A stretch of DNA of 64,000 nt from Polyodon spathula (taxonomy: Eukaryota > Chordata > Actinopteri > Acipenseriformes > Polyodontidae): positions 46,628,486 through 46,692,485 of the forward strand of contig NC_054541.1 of the NCBI RefSeq assembly GCF_017654505.1, given 5' to 3'. The notes beneath the pieces are model-generated. The model had not been told where the DNA came from. It saw only the letters and a program-made list of their open reading frames with translations, and made no database searches. Below, one piece after another: positions 47,400 through 63,274 of this stretch (positions within the stretch are counted from its first letter, which is position 1; each line of letters opens with the position of its first letter). Made by a program: the position numbers and the translations under genes.

Positions 47400-48997
47400 G
47401 CTTTTAAAAAGTACTGCATTTCCAGAACTGTGATAACCTTGTGCAGTTAAAAGATAACAATGCATACATGTCAAAACGAACCTGTATCATAATTATTGTT
47501 TGTTTTGTTGTACTTTTTTAAAGCTGCTACAAGAATAGCATCACCATAATTCTAATTGAATCCAGGGTTAGTGACGGCGGCTCCATAATGTTTATATAAC
47601 ACAGGCCCTTCTTACCACTTTGCAAGTACAGTTTTAAATATGTAGCTGTTACTGTGTAAGAAAAAAAAACGTTTAATGTATACCAAGCAAACACTTATTA
47701 TTCATATTACTTACTCAAGAGGCTTGAAAGAAGTGGGGCGTGAAGGATGGTTTCGTGGCCTCTATCCTTTAAATAAAAAGAAATCTAATTTGTAATAAAA
47801 GCATTGCTCTGAGGTGATGTCTTTTCCATAGGATTTAGAGACGCGTGCTGATGCTGTGTTTTCTCAGATTACAAGATAGGAGATAATTAAGAAAAAAAGA
47901 AACAAAACAAACCATTGCTGTCTTTTTCACCACCAGACCTCTGCCTTAAATACAAGCCGTCATCTGAAACTTCAGCCAAAAGGCTAAACTGTGACATTAA
48001 TCAAATCTTACTGCAGCCTTTTGTTTTTGCTGTAGGGTCTATTTTTTATGTAAATACAAGATGAGAAATAGGGCAGCACTGCACTCGATTCTTTCCCCTA
48101 ATTTTTTTTTTTTTTACTCTTTGAAGCTGTTATTTCCAAAAAGGCGTCTCACTTGTTACAGCGTTTTAAGGAAAATATATATTTTTTCTCTATGTTATAA
48201 CAATGATTTTTGTTTGCTAAAATGTAGACTGATTTATTGCTGCTGCATTGGATGCAAAGTTTGGCCTCCAATCCATATGTATTACGATTGTGAATCTAAA
48301 TAGGGTTTGGTCTTGTTTTCTGTGAGCAGCTGCAATTGAAGTCAAAAGTGGCAACCCTGAAGTTCAAAAGTTACAGGGCCTCTTGATAGAATAGAAGGAG
48401 GAAATCAAATAAATGCTGAAATGCATATTGCCTTTTTTGAGCTGAGTGGTTAAAACAGAACCCAGTTTTTTGTTGCTGTTCTTAGATACTGCAATGAAAC
48501 ACATGTCATTTTTCTAAGACTGTCTACATACAAGACGTTATGGAGATCGAGTGCTTCAGTCTAACCTTTGCTCTGCATACTCCTCTGTACATAAATATGG
48601 CTTTAAGGCAATCAGTCACACAACAGAGGGTAGGTTTGACAGCATTACCACACCCTGCAGGGTATTAATATAAGGATGGTGTAACTGAGTGACAATTGTC
48701 TAATCTAACATAGCATCAGACACATGTAACTTTTTCAGGACCACTAAAATTAAACATAGTAATAACATTAGACAAAGGCTTTGACTTTTATATCTTAATA
48801 AGTGTTACGTATCTCTAGATAGTGCAATTTCATAGTTACTCAAACCTTCCCACTAATGTATTGACAGTTTTCCTTGCTGTGACTTCCGATAGCTTTACTT
48901 AGTAGTCCATAACAAACATCTTAGAGGCTCTTGTGCAGCTATAAGAAGATTTTCCCCCTAATAAACCTAGCCCTTTGTTAAAGTGTTTTGTTTTAAC
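47400..48997. other. Gene desert, 47.4-49.0 kb
   Basis: No gene or named repeat found. A small hairpin is at about 48971-49005 (CCCTTTGTTAAA and TTTAACAAAAAGGG arms). Confidence 0.5.
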
Positions 48998-49120
48998 AAA
49001 AAGGGTTTGTAATGGACTGGCATCTCAGCCCATTGCATTGAATGGGAAGGCAAGGGAAAGATCCAAACCATATGGTTCAAAGATTAATGTCTCAACCATT
49101 CAACTAAACAGCAAGCCCTG
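48998..49120 (-). mobile_element. Possible tRNA-derived SINE fragment
   Basis: On the minus strand from about 49120 there is an A-box-like TAGTTGAATGG. About 26 nt later comes a poor B-box match, GGTTTGGATCT, and then a non-tRNA body. Order and spacing fit a decayed tRNA-type SINE head. No clear tail or target duplication was identified. Confidence 0.4.
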
Positions 49121-50768
49121 CAGTCCCGAGGTATAGTAGGTACGTGTCTTATGCTGATATCCTTATGATTAGCTCATCACCCGCTAGGAAGAGGATCCAT
49201 TTCAGGTTCAATAAGTTTACTTGGGTTTCTGTTGACTGGTGACATTCATAAATACTGCTGATCTCACAGGTTTAAACTGAAGTAAACAACAGAGTACAAA
49301 TTCTCAGCAGTGCTAGCTTCAAATGGCATGAAGAAATTGATGGAGCTTTCCATTATACTCACTTATTCAGCAAACATGCCAGTACCAGGGATTGGCAAAA
49401 TAACCGAATAATGAATTCACAATTGTTATGAATTAAAAGTCAGCAATATGTAGTACATGAATATTTACCATTGTCTGACCAACTTATATTATGTTGTAGC
49501 ACCTAAAAAATAATATCACGCAAAATAGTAGCGTCCTTACTGAGACACTAATAATAAGAATAACTTCCTACTGCATATATGGCTGTGAACAGCCACTAAA
49601 TACTGAGAATTTACAATATGTGATCAGCACCCAGGGTTATACTGTATGCAATCTGACAAGGAGTCCTGTGTAATACTAGAAGCACATTTTATATTCCATA
49701 GTCTCCAGCCTGCAACAAGCAAAGAACGAGGTCCTTTCAAACTTCATACACACGGCAAGACAAACGATTCAGCATGACCCCAAAACCATGTCTCTCTGGT
49801 GGGCACTTAAAAATCTGTACTGTCGTGAGAATCCAGCGTCACAAAATGTGAATTAATGCTGCTTAGTTGAAACTTGGAAAGAACTCCAGTTGCTTTCTAT
49901 TGTGTTCAATGTAAATCTTTAGAAACAGCCTAAGGGGTGAAGGGGGTTTGACGGATATGCACGCAACAAAAGCTCTTATCATGAAATGGCATTGTGCATC
50001 ACTAGAGAGTAGACTTATCTTTTAATTCAGCCCATGACCCCCCACTCTCCCCTGTTCATTAAGACCATCTGATTTTCCTGTCCATGGTACATTGAATATT
50101 CAGGAATGGTTCAGCAGTTCTTGTGGTTAATCTCTCCTTCTCAGATCTTGCCTTGTGTTTGGAATCAATGTCTTTCCTGCATGGTCTGGTAAACCTGGTG
50201 CAGTTCAGAAGTACAGCAATCAGTCATGTGCATCTGCATGCCTTTGTCAAACTAATGAAGGGAGAGCATGTGATAATAACTATTATCACTCGAGGTTTGC
50301 AAGCACAAAAAAAAGTTGAACGCTAAGATACGCCTGAGGGATCTCACGCAGCTGCAATGAGTTAAGAATACCATGGTTTGTCAAAAGAATGATAAATTGA
50401 TGACCTGGTATCCATTGTAGTTGAAAGGTCATTGTAAGCCCCCTAAGCAGTTTCTAAAAGTCATGACTACGGTTGATTTAACAAATAACAATTTAGCCAC
50501 ATTTGTCTGGATATAACAGACATTCTTTACAGCAACAAAGACCAACAATATTAACAATATAAAGGGAACAAAATCGATACAACGTGGAGCAATTTAGAAT
50601 AAATACGGAAGTGTGAATAAGTGTAGAATTATTCATGTTTCTTTTAAGTCTTGTCACTGTGAACAACTTTTGTGGTGTATGATTTAAACTGAGAACAACA
50701 GAGGATGTGGGGCTTGATATTCAAAGTGATTACTACCTCAAAGTTATTTAAGTTTTCTTTTCTGGGCG
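49121..50768. other. Gene desert, 49.1-50.8 kb
   Basis: No gene, RNA or named repeat recognised. Confidence 0.5.
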
Positions 50769-51096
50769 TGTAGCAGGGCGGTAGGAAAGCCCTGCTATTT
50801 ATAGGTATTTGTTTGTTTTATGATTTATTTATTGTATTTATGTTCTGTATATATGATGGCGTAGCAGTGCATTTTGTTTTATTATTGTTTTGAAAATGTA
50901 TTTATGTTTTGTTTGTGCAGCGTGGATGGGAAGCCCAGCCCCATTAATAATTAAACCTCATGCAGAAGGTGGCCATCTCCTGAATTAATGAAATGATTAA
51001 TTCATTGCTAATCGGGAGATGGTCACCTGTATACATACCTGCAGCTCTCTGCACTTCTTCTGGTCTGACGTCCTAGCTCACCCATTTCCTGCCACA
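50769..51096. mobile_element. Solo LTR-like element (family 2)
   Basis: It starts TGTAGCAGG and ends CCTGCCACA, so its tips are inverted copies with one mismatch, and has the TG...CA ends of LTRs. The flanks are GGGCG (50764-50768) and GGGTG (51097-51101), a 5-bp duplication with one mismatch. It is T-rich, has TATA-like sites and no coding capacity. It is distinct from the family at 41.0 and 60.5 kb. Confidence 0.6.
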
Positions 51097-51101
51097 GGGT
51101 G

Positions 51102-52424
<1,323 letters not shown>

Positions 52425-52427
52425 ATT

Positions 52428-52628
52428 GGGCCATATTTTCAAAGCATTTTCTCCAGTCTTTAATTAACTCTTATTTTTTTTAAAGAGATAAAATGTTTGT
52501 TCATTTTACAAAACTAAAACCAAACAACCAAGTCAATTGATTCAAGTTCTCTCGTTGTACATGATTTTCCCTCTTCAAAAAACAGGAGTTAATTAAAGAC
52601 TGGAGGTAACGCTTTGAAAATATGGTCC
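52428..52628. mobile_element. MITE with 46-bp inverted repeats, PIF/Harbinger-like
   Basis: Left arm 52428-52473 and right arm 52583-52628 are inverted copies with few mismatches, beginning GGGCCATATTTTCAAAGC (left) and GGACCATATTTTCAAAGC (right, other strand). The trinucleotide ATT flanks both sides (52425-52427, 52629-52631). A 3-bp duplication and GG-starting ends fit PIF/Harbinger elements, although their usual target is TWA. No gene inside. Confidence 0.75.
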
Positions 52629-52631
52629 ATT

Positions 52632-54435
52632 TTTTTCCCCAAAAATACAGTACTTTTATTTACTGAAGATGTGCCAAATTTTCTTCCTAGAACAGGTTAT
52701 TAAAAGGCCTACAGCAGCATTATTGCTAATTGTCAAGCTATTACCTTATTTATATTACGCATTCACTTTGAAATTGAAATGCTTATTTGGGAAACGTACC
52801 CACCACAGTGAATGAGCTCTGATAATTAAATTCCCCTTTGATAGCACCGGGAGCTTAACTGAGAAGCTAGACTGGAACCATTTTAATTATATTTGGTTAA
52901 AAGTGTGAAACTCTTTGCTTCTTTAATGCATATATTTTGCTCTGAGGTGTGGTAGCAGTGTTATTACCATAACAAAATAGCCGGCAGAATTATTACATCT
53001 TTTTTTAATGGTAAAATTCTGCTGTGCTTTAATGCTTGTGTGATGGTACAAAAAGACTCCCAAAACAACTTAAATAAATAAAAAGAATCTTTATTAAAAA
53101 ACATATCAAGACATAGGATGTATTTAGGTATCAAAGAAGACAGGGGGGAGTCTGTTTGATTGATTTTAACAGCACAAGATCTAGATTCATAAATCATTCA
53201 AATCTGACCCTTCCTTTTTTCTTCATATTTTCACAAGTAGAAATAAAATGTTTACACAAAAACCCTCTTGTTGTAAAGATCCCAAGCCAGTGGGCACTGA
53301 TCAGCAGTTTGCTATAAATCTATTGGATTTATAATTATAACGTCTTTGTATTTGAAAGCAGTTTGGTTACACTGAAAGTAAAGCTACTGCGACTCTGTCT
53401 AAGATAAAATTCAGTTCAAGACAAAGCACCTAATTTAGCTCTCACTTTGAGATACCAGCATGAATGTTCTTATTGCAGTGCTACGTGACAAAATAGGCGA
53501 GACAATTAGCCCGCTAATGATGAACTTGCAATAGACTTCTAAAGACGCTATACTAAATGTGCAATGTTGTGGTTAATCTGCTGGGTCTCTTTGATTGTAT
53601 ACAATCCTGTGCAGTTTGAGTTAAGAGACAGCCATGCACACAACTTCTTATACATCAGAAAAGAAGATTTGTATTCAAGAACTACTAAAAGATGCGCTGT
53701 ATAACTTTTTAACAGCTATCCTGTAGTCAGCGTTTCATAGTTTGCATTGCATATAAATGGCATTGGATCAAAAGAAAAATCTCCAAATGTCAACCACTCA
53801 TATCTGTTTCCACAGTGCTGGTCAGTCAACTTCATTATCACTCTGTTTATGCAGTCAGTTTTATGCATAAAAATCAGTTCCCTTCTGCATAGTGCTATGA
53901 TGGCTATATGTCATATGAAGCCACTCTTGTTCTGTATAAGCAATGGGGTTTTATTGGTACAGAAGTGACTAAGAAGACAGTATGGACTGTTGTAATAACA
54001 CAATGGGCTATGTGTACCTACTATAGATTAAATAGTGGGAGTTCCCAAGATGTCCTGTCAATAAATAATAACAAAAAATTTATAATTAACAGCACTAAAC
54101 AATGGCATTTAATATGCTATTACCAAACAAACCATGTCAAACGTTTTTTATATATAAATCAAGATTTTGTATTAAGTTGTGGGCTGTGGTTACAGTTAGA
54201 TTTTATTCTAAAGGTCTGTTTACTTAAAGGGCAACTAATAATAAGGATAATAACAAACATGTGAGATATATAATTGGGGCCTCTGTGTTTATTTATATCC
54301 CTTTTATGTGTTTGTTTGAAGCAATTTATGTGCGCTTTCAGCTTCACCCGCTGCCTTATTACAAATTCTGTATGACTAACCAAGGCTGGCCTCTTGACTG
54401 TGCCAAGATTTCAACGAGACCCTTTTGGTGTTTGT
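52632..54435. other. Gene desert, 52.6-54.4 kb
   Basis: Open frames here are AT-driven and match nothing I know. No named repeat seen before the LINE end. Confidence 0.5.
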
Positions 54436-56309
<1,874 letters not shown>

Positions 56310-56342
56310 ATAGGGTGCTGCAAAACTTTTGTCCATAGCTGT
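56310..56342 (-). mobile_element. Tc1/mariner-like terminal sequence
   Basis: On the minus strand it reads TACAGCTATGGACAAAAGTT then TTGCAGCACCC. This is close to the terminal repeats of several fish Tc1-like elements. No transposase remains nearby. Confidence 0.4.
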
Positions 56343-56589
56343 ACATACACACAGTACATACAGTACTTACATGTATTCATAGCCTGACCCATTTTTTAGC
56401 CGCGTGTCTTCCCGATTGGATTTGTCAGTAACTTGGTGTGGGGCATGTTCTCATGGTATACTATGGGTCCATGTGGTTTACATTGCAGATCAAGTCCTCA
56501 TCACTACGCTGCACTTGTACCCTGATGACAATTCCTTCTTTAAGACGACGATGCACCCAGCCACTGTACCAGAATCATGTGCAAAAGTG

Positions 56590-56880
56590 GCTGCTCTCCT
56601 CCTCTTGTGTGAATGGAGTCTCTTTCACTGCGTGAGGGAAGGGGCTGCTCTCCTCCGCTTGTGTGAATGGAGTCTCTTTCACTGTGTGAGGGAAGGGGCT
56701 GCTCGCCTCTGCTTGTGTGAATGGAGTTTCTTTCACTGTGTGAGGGAAGGGGCTGCTCGCCTCTGCTTGTGTGAATGGAGTCTCTTTCACTGTGTGAGGG
56801 AAGGGACTGCTGTCCTCCGCTTGTGTCAATGGAGTCTCTTTCACTATGTGAGGGAAGGGGCTGTTGGTTCTGCTTCCAGA
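56590..56880. repeat. 54-bp tandem repeat, 5.4 units
   Basis: Units start at 56590, 56644, 56698, 56752 and 56806, with a partial copy from 56860. Each runs GCTGCTCTCCTCCGCTTGTG, then a TGAATGGAGTCTCTTTCACT block and a GTGTGAGGGAAGGG end. Since 54 is a multiple of 3, frames stay open on both strands and read as 18-residue repeats (LCEWSLFHCVREGAA type on +). This is a by-product of the repeat: no start, splice or homology supports a gene. Confidence 0.9.
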
Positions 56881-57087
56881 CCAAAGCCTTTTTTAAAAGA
56901 AAAGAAATGACTCAAGTTTATTTTTAGAAATCCAGCTTTAGAAGAACATCGATTTTCTTAGCACATAATAAACTAAAGATAGCAGACCTAAAAATAATGA
57001 TGAGCAACAAGATAATTCAAAAAATGAAAAGTAGAGCCACCTCCCCCCAAAAAAGAACCAAAAACTTACTTTCCATAAAACTGACCA

Positions 57088-57283
57088 TGGAACAGTCCTA
57101 ATGTATATGTGTGCTTTGCATGGAACAGTCCTAATGTATATGTGTACTTTGCATTGAACAGTCCTAATGTATATGTGTGCTTTGCATGGAACAGTCCTAC
57201 TGTATATGTGTACTTTGCATGGAACAGTCCTAATGTATATGTGTACTTTGCATGGAACAGTCCTAATGTATATGTGTACTTTG
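57088..57283. repeat. 33-bp tandem repeat, 6 units
   Basis: Units start at 57088, 57121, 57154, 57187, 57220 and 57253 (TGGAACAGTCCTAATGTATA then TGTGTACTTTGCA). As 33 is a multiple of 3, open frames appear on both strands; I do not regard them as genes. Confidence 0.93.
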
Positions 57284-58046
57284 TCAATGTGTAACCTGTA
57301 TATGTAAATGTGTGCAGGTTTTGAAATGACTTCCATGGTTTTACACACACAGACGCACTGTTTCCAGATCATGATAGATATGCACATCCACATCTCAGCT
57401 TCTGAATGCATCACATTATACCTTCTGTATGGGGAGCTGCCAGTGCATGAAATTAGATATTAAAGTGCCAATACTCAACACAATCTATCCACACAGATTC
57501 ATTACGACTGCACAAGCTTATTGGCAATAAAAAGGGGTCAGTATCTGGGTTGTACTGGCTCATTTCGAGCATATGAAATGTTGGTTTCAAGTTTGTATTA
57601 TCTTTGATAACTCTTAAAAATCGAATTGGCTTCCTGTTATATTTTTAAGATAACTTTTATTATTATTATTATTATGATTTGTAAATATGCAAGGCACTAT
57701 GTGGTAAAGGTAGCTTTAAAAGCCTATTTGAAGTAAACTGTTAAATTTTCTTTGTTTTGCACATTCTTGCAATCCCATGCAATTCGTATTTCATACAAAC
57801 ATCAATATCTGCTCTGAAAGACAACCAGAAGGAAAAGGCTTCCCTGCTGTGAACTACAGAAGACTCCCTCTTCCACCACTCAGTCTTCTCATTTCATCAG
57901 ATTTATTTTGGAAAAAGAACCTGGCACCCTCTGTTTACTTTGTGTATTTATTTAAAATATGTATGTATTGAAAGGGTTTTTATGTATCCTCTTTTCACAG
58001 GGATGCAGTGATAATTATGTATTTCTCATACCCCTTCTTACACCTA
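57284..58046. other. Spacer between tandem repeats
   Basis: It has a short ATT run (57655-57674). The bases before it (about 57605-57650) include GAATTGGCTTCCTGTTATAT, reminiscent of an L2-type LINE coding stretch (HWLPV), but too short to call. Confidence 0.35.
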
Positions 58047-58463
58047 GGTTCACACAGAGCATCAGCAGCTGAGCTGGGAGTGTAGTCTTTCTCTGTAATC
58101 CCCAGGTTCACACAGAGCATCAGCAGCTGAGCTGGGAGTGTAGTCTTTCTCTGTAATCCCCAGGTTCACACAGAGCATCAGCAGCTGAGCTGGGAGTGTA
58201 GTCTTTCTCTGTAATCCCCAGGTTCACACAGAGCATCAGCAGCTGAGCTGGGAGTGTAGTCATTCTCTGTAATCCCCAGGTTCACACAGAGCATCAGCAG
58301 CTGAGCTGGGAGTGTAGTCATTCTCTGTAATCCCTAGGTTCACACAGAGCATCAGCAGCTGAGCTGGGAGTGTAGTCATTCTCTGTAATCCCCAGGTTCA
58401 CACAGAGCATCAGCAGCTGAGTTGGGAGTGTAGTCTTTCTCTGTAATCCCCAGGTTCACACAG
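58047..58463. repeat. 58-bp tandem repeat, 7.2 units
   Basis: Seven full units, each exactly 58 bp, from 58047 to 58452, and a partial one to 58463. Each starts GGTTCACACAGAGCATCAGC and ends TAATCCCCA. Units differ by only one or two bases (CTTTCTCTG or CATTCTCTG), so the array is young or homogenised. Confidence 0.95.
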
Positions 58464-60489
58464 GTCGTGTTGTATTACACTGAGGTCAGTCAGTATGGTA
58501 GTCTAAGGCGGGGTGTAAATTCTTGTTCAGCCTGCCTAAGGCAACCTGTAAACATTTATTATGGGAGGTTAGGGATGGGAAGTATTTATAACATCATGGT
58601 TTCATATGTTATTAATACTTAACTCTTTCAGCACTGAGCAACTTTATAGAAATATATACCAAGGTTAACTAATTAAACAGTACCAATGGCTTATGGACAT
58701 ATACTCTGCCTGGCCACTTTGCTAGGACAAGTACTGACGTGGAGATGGGCCCCCGATGACACAACTTGGCATACTATAGATACACGCTTAATAGTGTCTC
58801 GTGGGATGTTAAATACTATAGTAATGAATATCTCATGCCGCTGCAGAGAGGTAGGCAGTGGATTATGAAGATGAATACATTGCTCAAGTACTTCTCAAGC
58901 ATGCTCAGTTGGAGTTGGTGGCAATGGAAGATGTTACAGAAGATGGGTACATTATTGCATTGACAGTAGCCATCACCATCAGGGTACAATTCCAACATTG
59001 TTGGGTTGACTTGAACAGCATGTTGCTTAAATAAACATTCATTTGCCCTTCCAGGGTAATTGTGCAGTGTTTATTATTGAATGAAATATTTTGCAAGATA
59101 TTGACATACATGTATTTCCAGTATTTGGTATTTTTAAAAATAATATTTTATGAGCAGATCTTAAAATTACAATAACTGGTACATATTAAAATATATTATA
59201 ATATCTTGTAACATAACACATTATTTTAGTTTTACCAAAAGTATATTACAATATGTTACAATGCAAAATTAAAAACATATAACATTTCCATTTAATCCAT
59301 TTTTATATAACCATATATTTTTATTTCCATTAGGGTTAAGAGAGTTTAACACAACCTATTTATGAATGATTTTCAAATTTTAAATAGAGTTACCAAAGTA
59401 TCTTGACCAAAGTAGAATATTCAACTGCTCCACAACACAAAAATAAAGAAGTCAGGTAATGAAAGTCTCAATTCATTTGCAATTTTGAACATTAAATCAT
59501 AAATTCTGTAGTGAAACTAAAAGCTTTTGCTAGTGTTAATTATGTTGAGGTTTGCTACCCAGGGATCTCTACTTTTATATTGACATATGCTGACACTATG
59601 TGAAGGTTTTGTTATTTCTTTATCTCTTTGCATACAAAAGCAATGTTTGCTGTTCTTTGTGATGCATGACCATGAATTTGGATTTGGCCCACCCAGTCTG
59701 AATGCCCCTGGGCTGTGGCTGACCCTAATCCTTCTATGCTCATCATCTTTAAGTTTACACAAGCTGATCTGTTGACTCCGGGTGTACAACCATGCTGATC
59801 CTGTTTTCAGAAATAAAAACAGAAAAATTCCTCAGTTAGAGCTTAGACTGACTGCAGAATCAACACACCTGGTGGTGGTGGTGGCGGCATGCATCAATAA
59901 TTCAATTACTGTTTTTGTTTCACAGACTACAGTTTAAAAAGTTAAAACCTTAATAGCAGTACATTAATCTGTACATTAATCTTTGCTGATACAACTGTAG
60001 ATTATGAGTCAGTGCCAATATACTTTAGTGGTATTACAGGGGATTCAAATGTTGTGATTTTCTGTGCGTGTATTCATGATAAACAGTGTGTGTGGTAGCA
60101 GAGAGTGTCACATGATAATATAGGATTTCATTCTTGTTTATTTAGATTTCTGCATCAGTACTGCTACACTGAGGGCCTAGCCTATTTCTCAAATTAAAAA
60201 AATCTGTCTTCATAAATAAGACCAATTAAGATTTTGTATTCAAGGGTAGTTCATGCCAAAATGATTGATGCTTCTCCATCTCCATACACTTGTCCCATGT
60301 CAGTAGTACAGTGTTCAGAGTATACAAGCTCTCACACATCCTTGTCACCACAGAACATATGACCACCATGAAGTACCTTTAAAAAGTTATCACTGTCATT
60401 CAGAAAGGTTTATCAGGGAGGGCTTTAGGACAATACTTGACCATCATTGCCCATGGGGTATACTCTTCCAAGTCAACTTATTAACTCCC
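58464..60489. other. Gene desert, 58.5-60.5 kb
   Basis: Nothing recognised. A TGG-rich stretch (59869-59888) and AT-rich sequence only. Confidence 0.5.
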
Positions 60490-61074
60490 TGTGGCAAAGT
60501 GCCCGCCCCTGTGTATATTTTGTGTTATGTGTTGTGTGTTAATGTGGTATATAGTCATCGGTACACGGGATATAAACATGTCTGTGTAACATGAGTGTTT
60601 AAAATGTATATATGTATTTAAGCACGAGCATTGCACAGCACTTCACGTGCAAGTAAAATGTAATAATATGTGAGCACAGGGAATTGCACTTTATTAATTC
60701 ATGTGCAGTTGTACCGCGACTCCAATTGAATGATTGATTAGCAATCGAGTCTCGGTACAGCTGCATAAAAGCAGCATGTTTTCACTCACTCGGGGTGGTG
60801 TGTTCGGTGAGTGGAGAATGGGATTGGAGACTGAGGTAATTGTGATAATTGTAAGAAAAATAGAAGCTCACTGTGTTTGTCTGTGTAGTCCATTTGTTTG
60901 TCTATTTATTTTGTCGAAAGTGTCGTGTCCTGTGTTTTTGTTTTTTACAACCTTTTTATTTTCTGTTCTGTTTATTTATTAAATGCTGAGCGAAACCATT
61001 CACTCAGCTCCACCAAACTCCACCTCTCCCATTGTTTATTTCCTGGCTCTGGGAGGAGGAAATTCTGACACACA
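60490..61074 (+). mobile_element. LTR (family 1, copy B)
   Basis: Homologous end to end with the LTR at 41006-41617: it opens TGTGGCAAAGTGCCCGCCCC and shares GTGTTTAAAATGTATAT, CACTTCACGTGCA, CACTCACTCGGGGTGG and GTCGTGTCCTGTGTTTT-like blocks. A TATA-like CATAAAA (60764-60770) lies about 25 bp before the shared CACTCGGGG block, and TTTATTTATTAAATG marks the poly(A) region. It ends TTCTGACACA. No target duplication was found, and no internal region follows. Confidence 0.7.
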
Positions 61075-63273
61075 GTGGGGATGGAATGGATTAAGATAAG
61101 ATATAAATCCTATCCTTGTCAATAATTGGACGCATTGTTTATTGAGGGACAAATATGATACCAGCTATTCGATTGACGATTTGATCTGGTATTGGAGGCA
61201 CCTATAATATGCTTGATGTTTACGTGATTGATCTAGGGTTAAAGTGAATTCCCTGTCTAAACCACTACTTTGCTTAACAGGTTCATGGTTCAGGAATGAT
61301 GATGAGGGTCTGGCCTGGTTGCTGAGTCCATTCATACATTTCATGCTGCTCATTATACACCAATGGGACACTTACATACAAATGGAGGGACTTTACCGTG
61401 GAAGAAAATACTCCATTCCTGCTCTCTCTACCATGTACTGCTATGGAATAAATCCTGAAGGGCACGTTTCACTTGAACAGATCTTGTCAGTTATTAGACG
61501 TGGGGGAATTTGATGGATAGATGTGGCATAATACAATTTATTCCAGGAAGGAAGCACTTTATTACAAAGGTGTGCTAAAGCATGACATGTTGGCTGGTTA
61601 AGGGGAATAAAAAGCATTTTCTTCCATACTTAAAATCTTACCATGCACATATACAATGTATACATTTACTTTTGTCCTGACACATTTCATCCCTGTCGCT
61701 ACAATATACAGTAGATCCACGATGCTCAGCTTAGTACTGAAATGATCCTGAAAACAAAAGGGCTATTGCTTAACTATAGCACAACGTTATCTGAAAAAAC
61801 AGTGTGCTGCTACAAAAAACAATAGCCTTTCCTTTTTCTGATCACCATTTCCCAAGCCTCTCTCCTCTCATGGCTGTAGTTTTAATATTGCTTTCCCACA
61901 GTCCTACAAATAAAATGCACTGTGATTCCTCTTTCCTACAACTTAATTAATTATTTATGTCACTGTTGTCTCTAAACACCTTCTGCTACACATTGAGTTA
62001 TTAGAATGACTCTCCTCCTGGTACTGTTTCATGTTTTATCTCCTTAAATTCCTCTCGTACTCCATTTGTGACGTTAACCCTAACAGCACTGGGAGTGTCC
62101 AATGTGAATTTTTATTACACTGTTATAATGCATCTGCCTATTAAGCAGCACTGATGTCAATTTTACAAAGTAGGAATAAAAGTGTATTTGTGAAATCAGA
62201 AATTTGATACAGGCAATTTCATCAATTAGCAGAGCATTCAATAGTTGGAATTATTCATTTGGTCACACTGTCATTTAAGAAACCTTTTATTAAACATCTA
62301 TACATTTGTTATCAAAAAATGATAGCAGTTAGTAAAAAGGAATTATAATTTAATTTAAAAATGTATTTTAGATTGTCTAATATTGTGTCTAATATTGTTT
62401 ATAACACATGTATAGCTGCAGTATTGTTTATAACATATCCTTAATTACAGCACATACTGAGCACATACTGTACTACACTATGCGATTGTACTCAACACTG
62501 GCTTTATTTGTTTAATTTTATTTAATAAATCAGAGAGATGCTCAATGTACTTTATTTATTGTGGTAGAAAATGACATGGCTATAAGGAAAGATGGTTCAC
62601 ATGCACTGAAATCTTAAGTCTTATGTTCATCCCATGACACTATATTAAATATGTATTTCTAATAAAAAACAAAATAATCTAGCTAATACTTAATATTCTA
62701 TATATGATCATGTAATATCATTAGTAGCCACAATATGATTATTTCCAATAATGACCTTTGACAGGGTTTTTCTGAACCACTTGATTGCGTTAGTAAATGG
62801 ATTATTGTCTCTGGCTGTGACATCATGCTGAGTTTCAATCAGCTTGTACAGCAGTTACTCTGCTTTCATATCAAGCAGGAGATCAATGACCTAACTCCCG
62901 TCTCCATGGTGATTTCTTTTCCCCATACGAAAATGCCTTTTTTCCAAACTATTGTGGGCCAGAAGGCGTGGGTGTAGTCTCTATAGCTTGTTGTTTTAAA
63001 TTTAGAGTGCCCACTCATGTGTCTCAGCCCTTCTTTCTCCCCACCTTGAATTGCACAGTCAGAGTACAAGCTCAGGAGCACTGCATTGCCTGTCTTCACC
63101 CAGCAAAGCTAAGCAGTTACTACAATACTGATCCCTTTTAATGAAATATGTTTTTATGAACAGAAACTATGGAGCGATATATTTTTAGCATTATGTTGAA
63201 TGAAACAAAAATTTATCCAAATTTCATCCACTCATGGCATGAACTAGAAGTAACCCCAATGTGTAAAAAGCTC

Positions 63274-63274
<1 letters not shown>
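61075..63274. other. Gene desert, 61.1-63.3 kb
   Basis: Nothing recognised; open frames are short and not protein-like. Confidence 0.5.

Noticed and set aside
56938..57414. 158-codon minus-strand frame with 11-residue repeats
   Set aside because: Produced by the 33-bp tandem repeat; other frames are open as well, and there is no recognisable domain.
57605..57675. L2 LINE fragment before an ATT run
   Set aside because: Only one short motif resembles the LINE protein; not enough to call.
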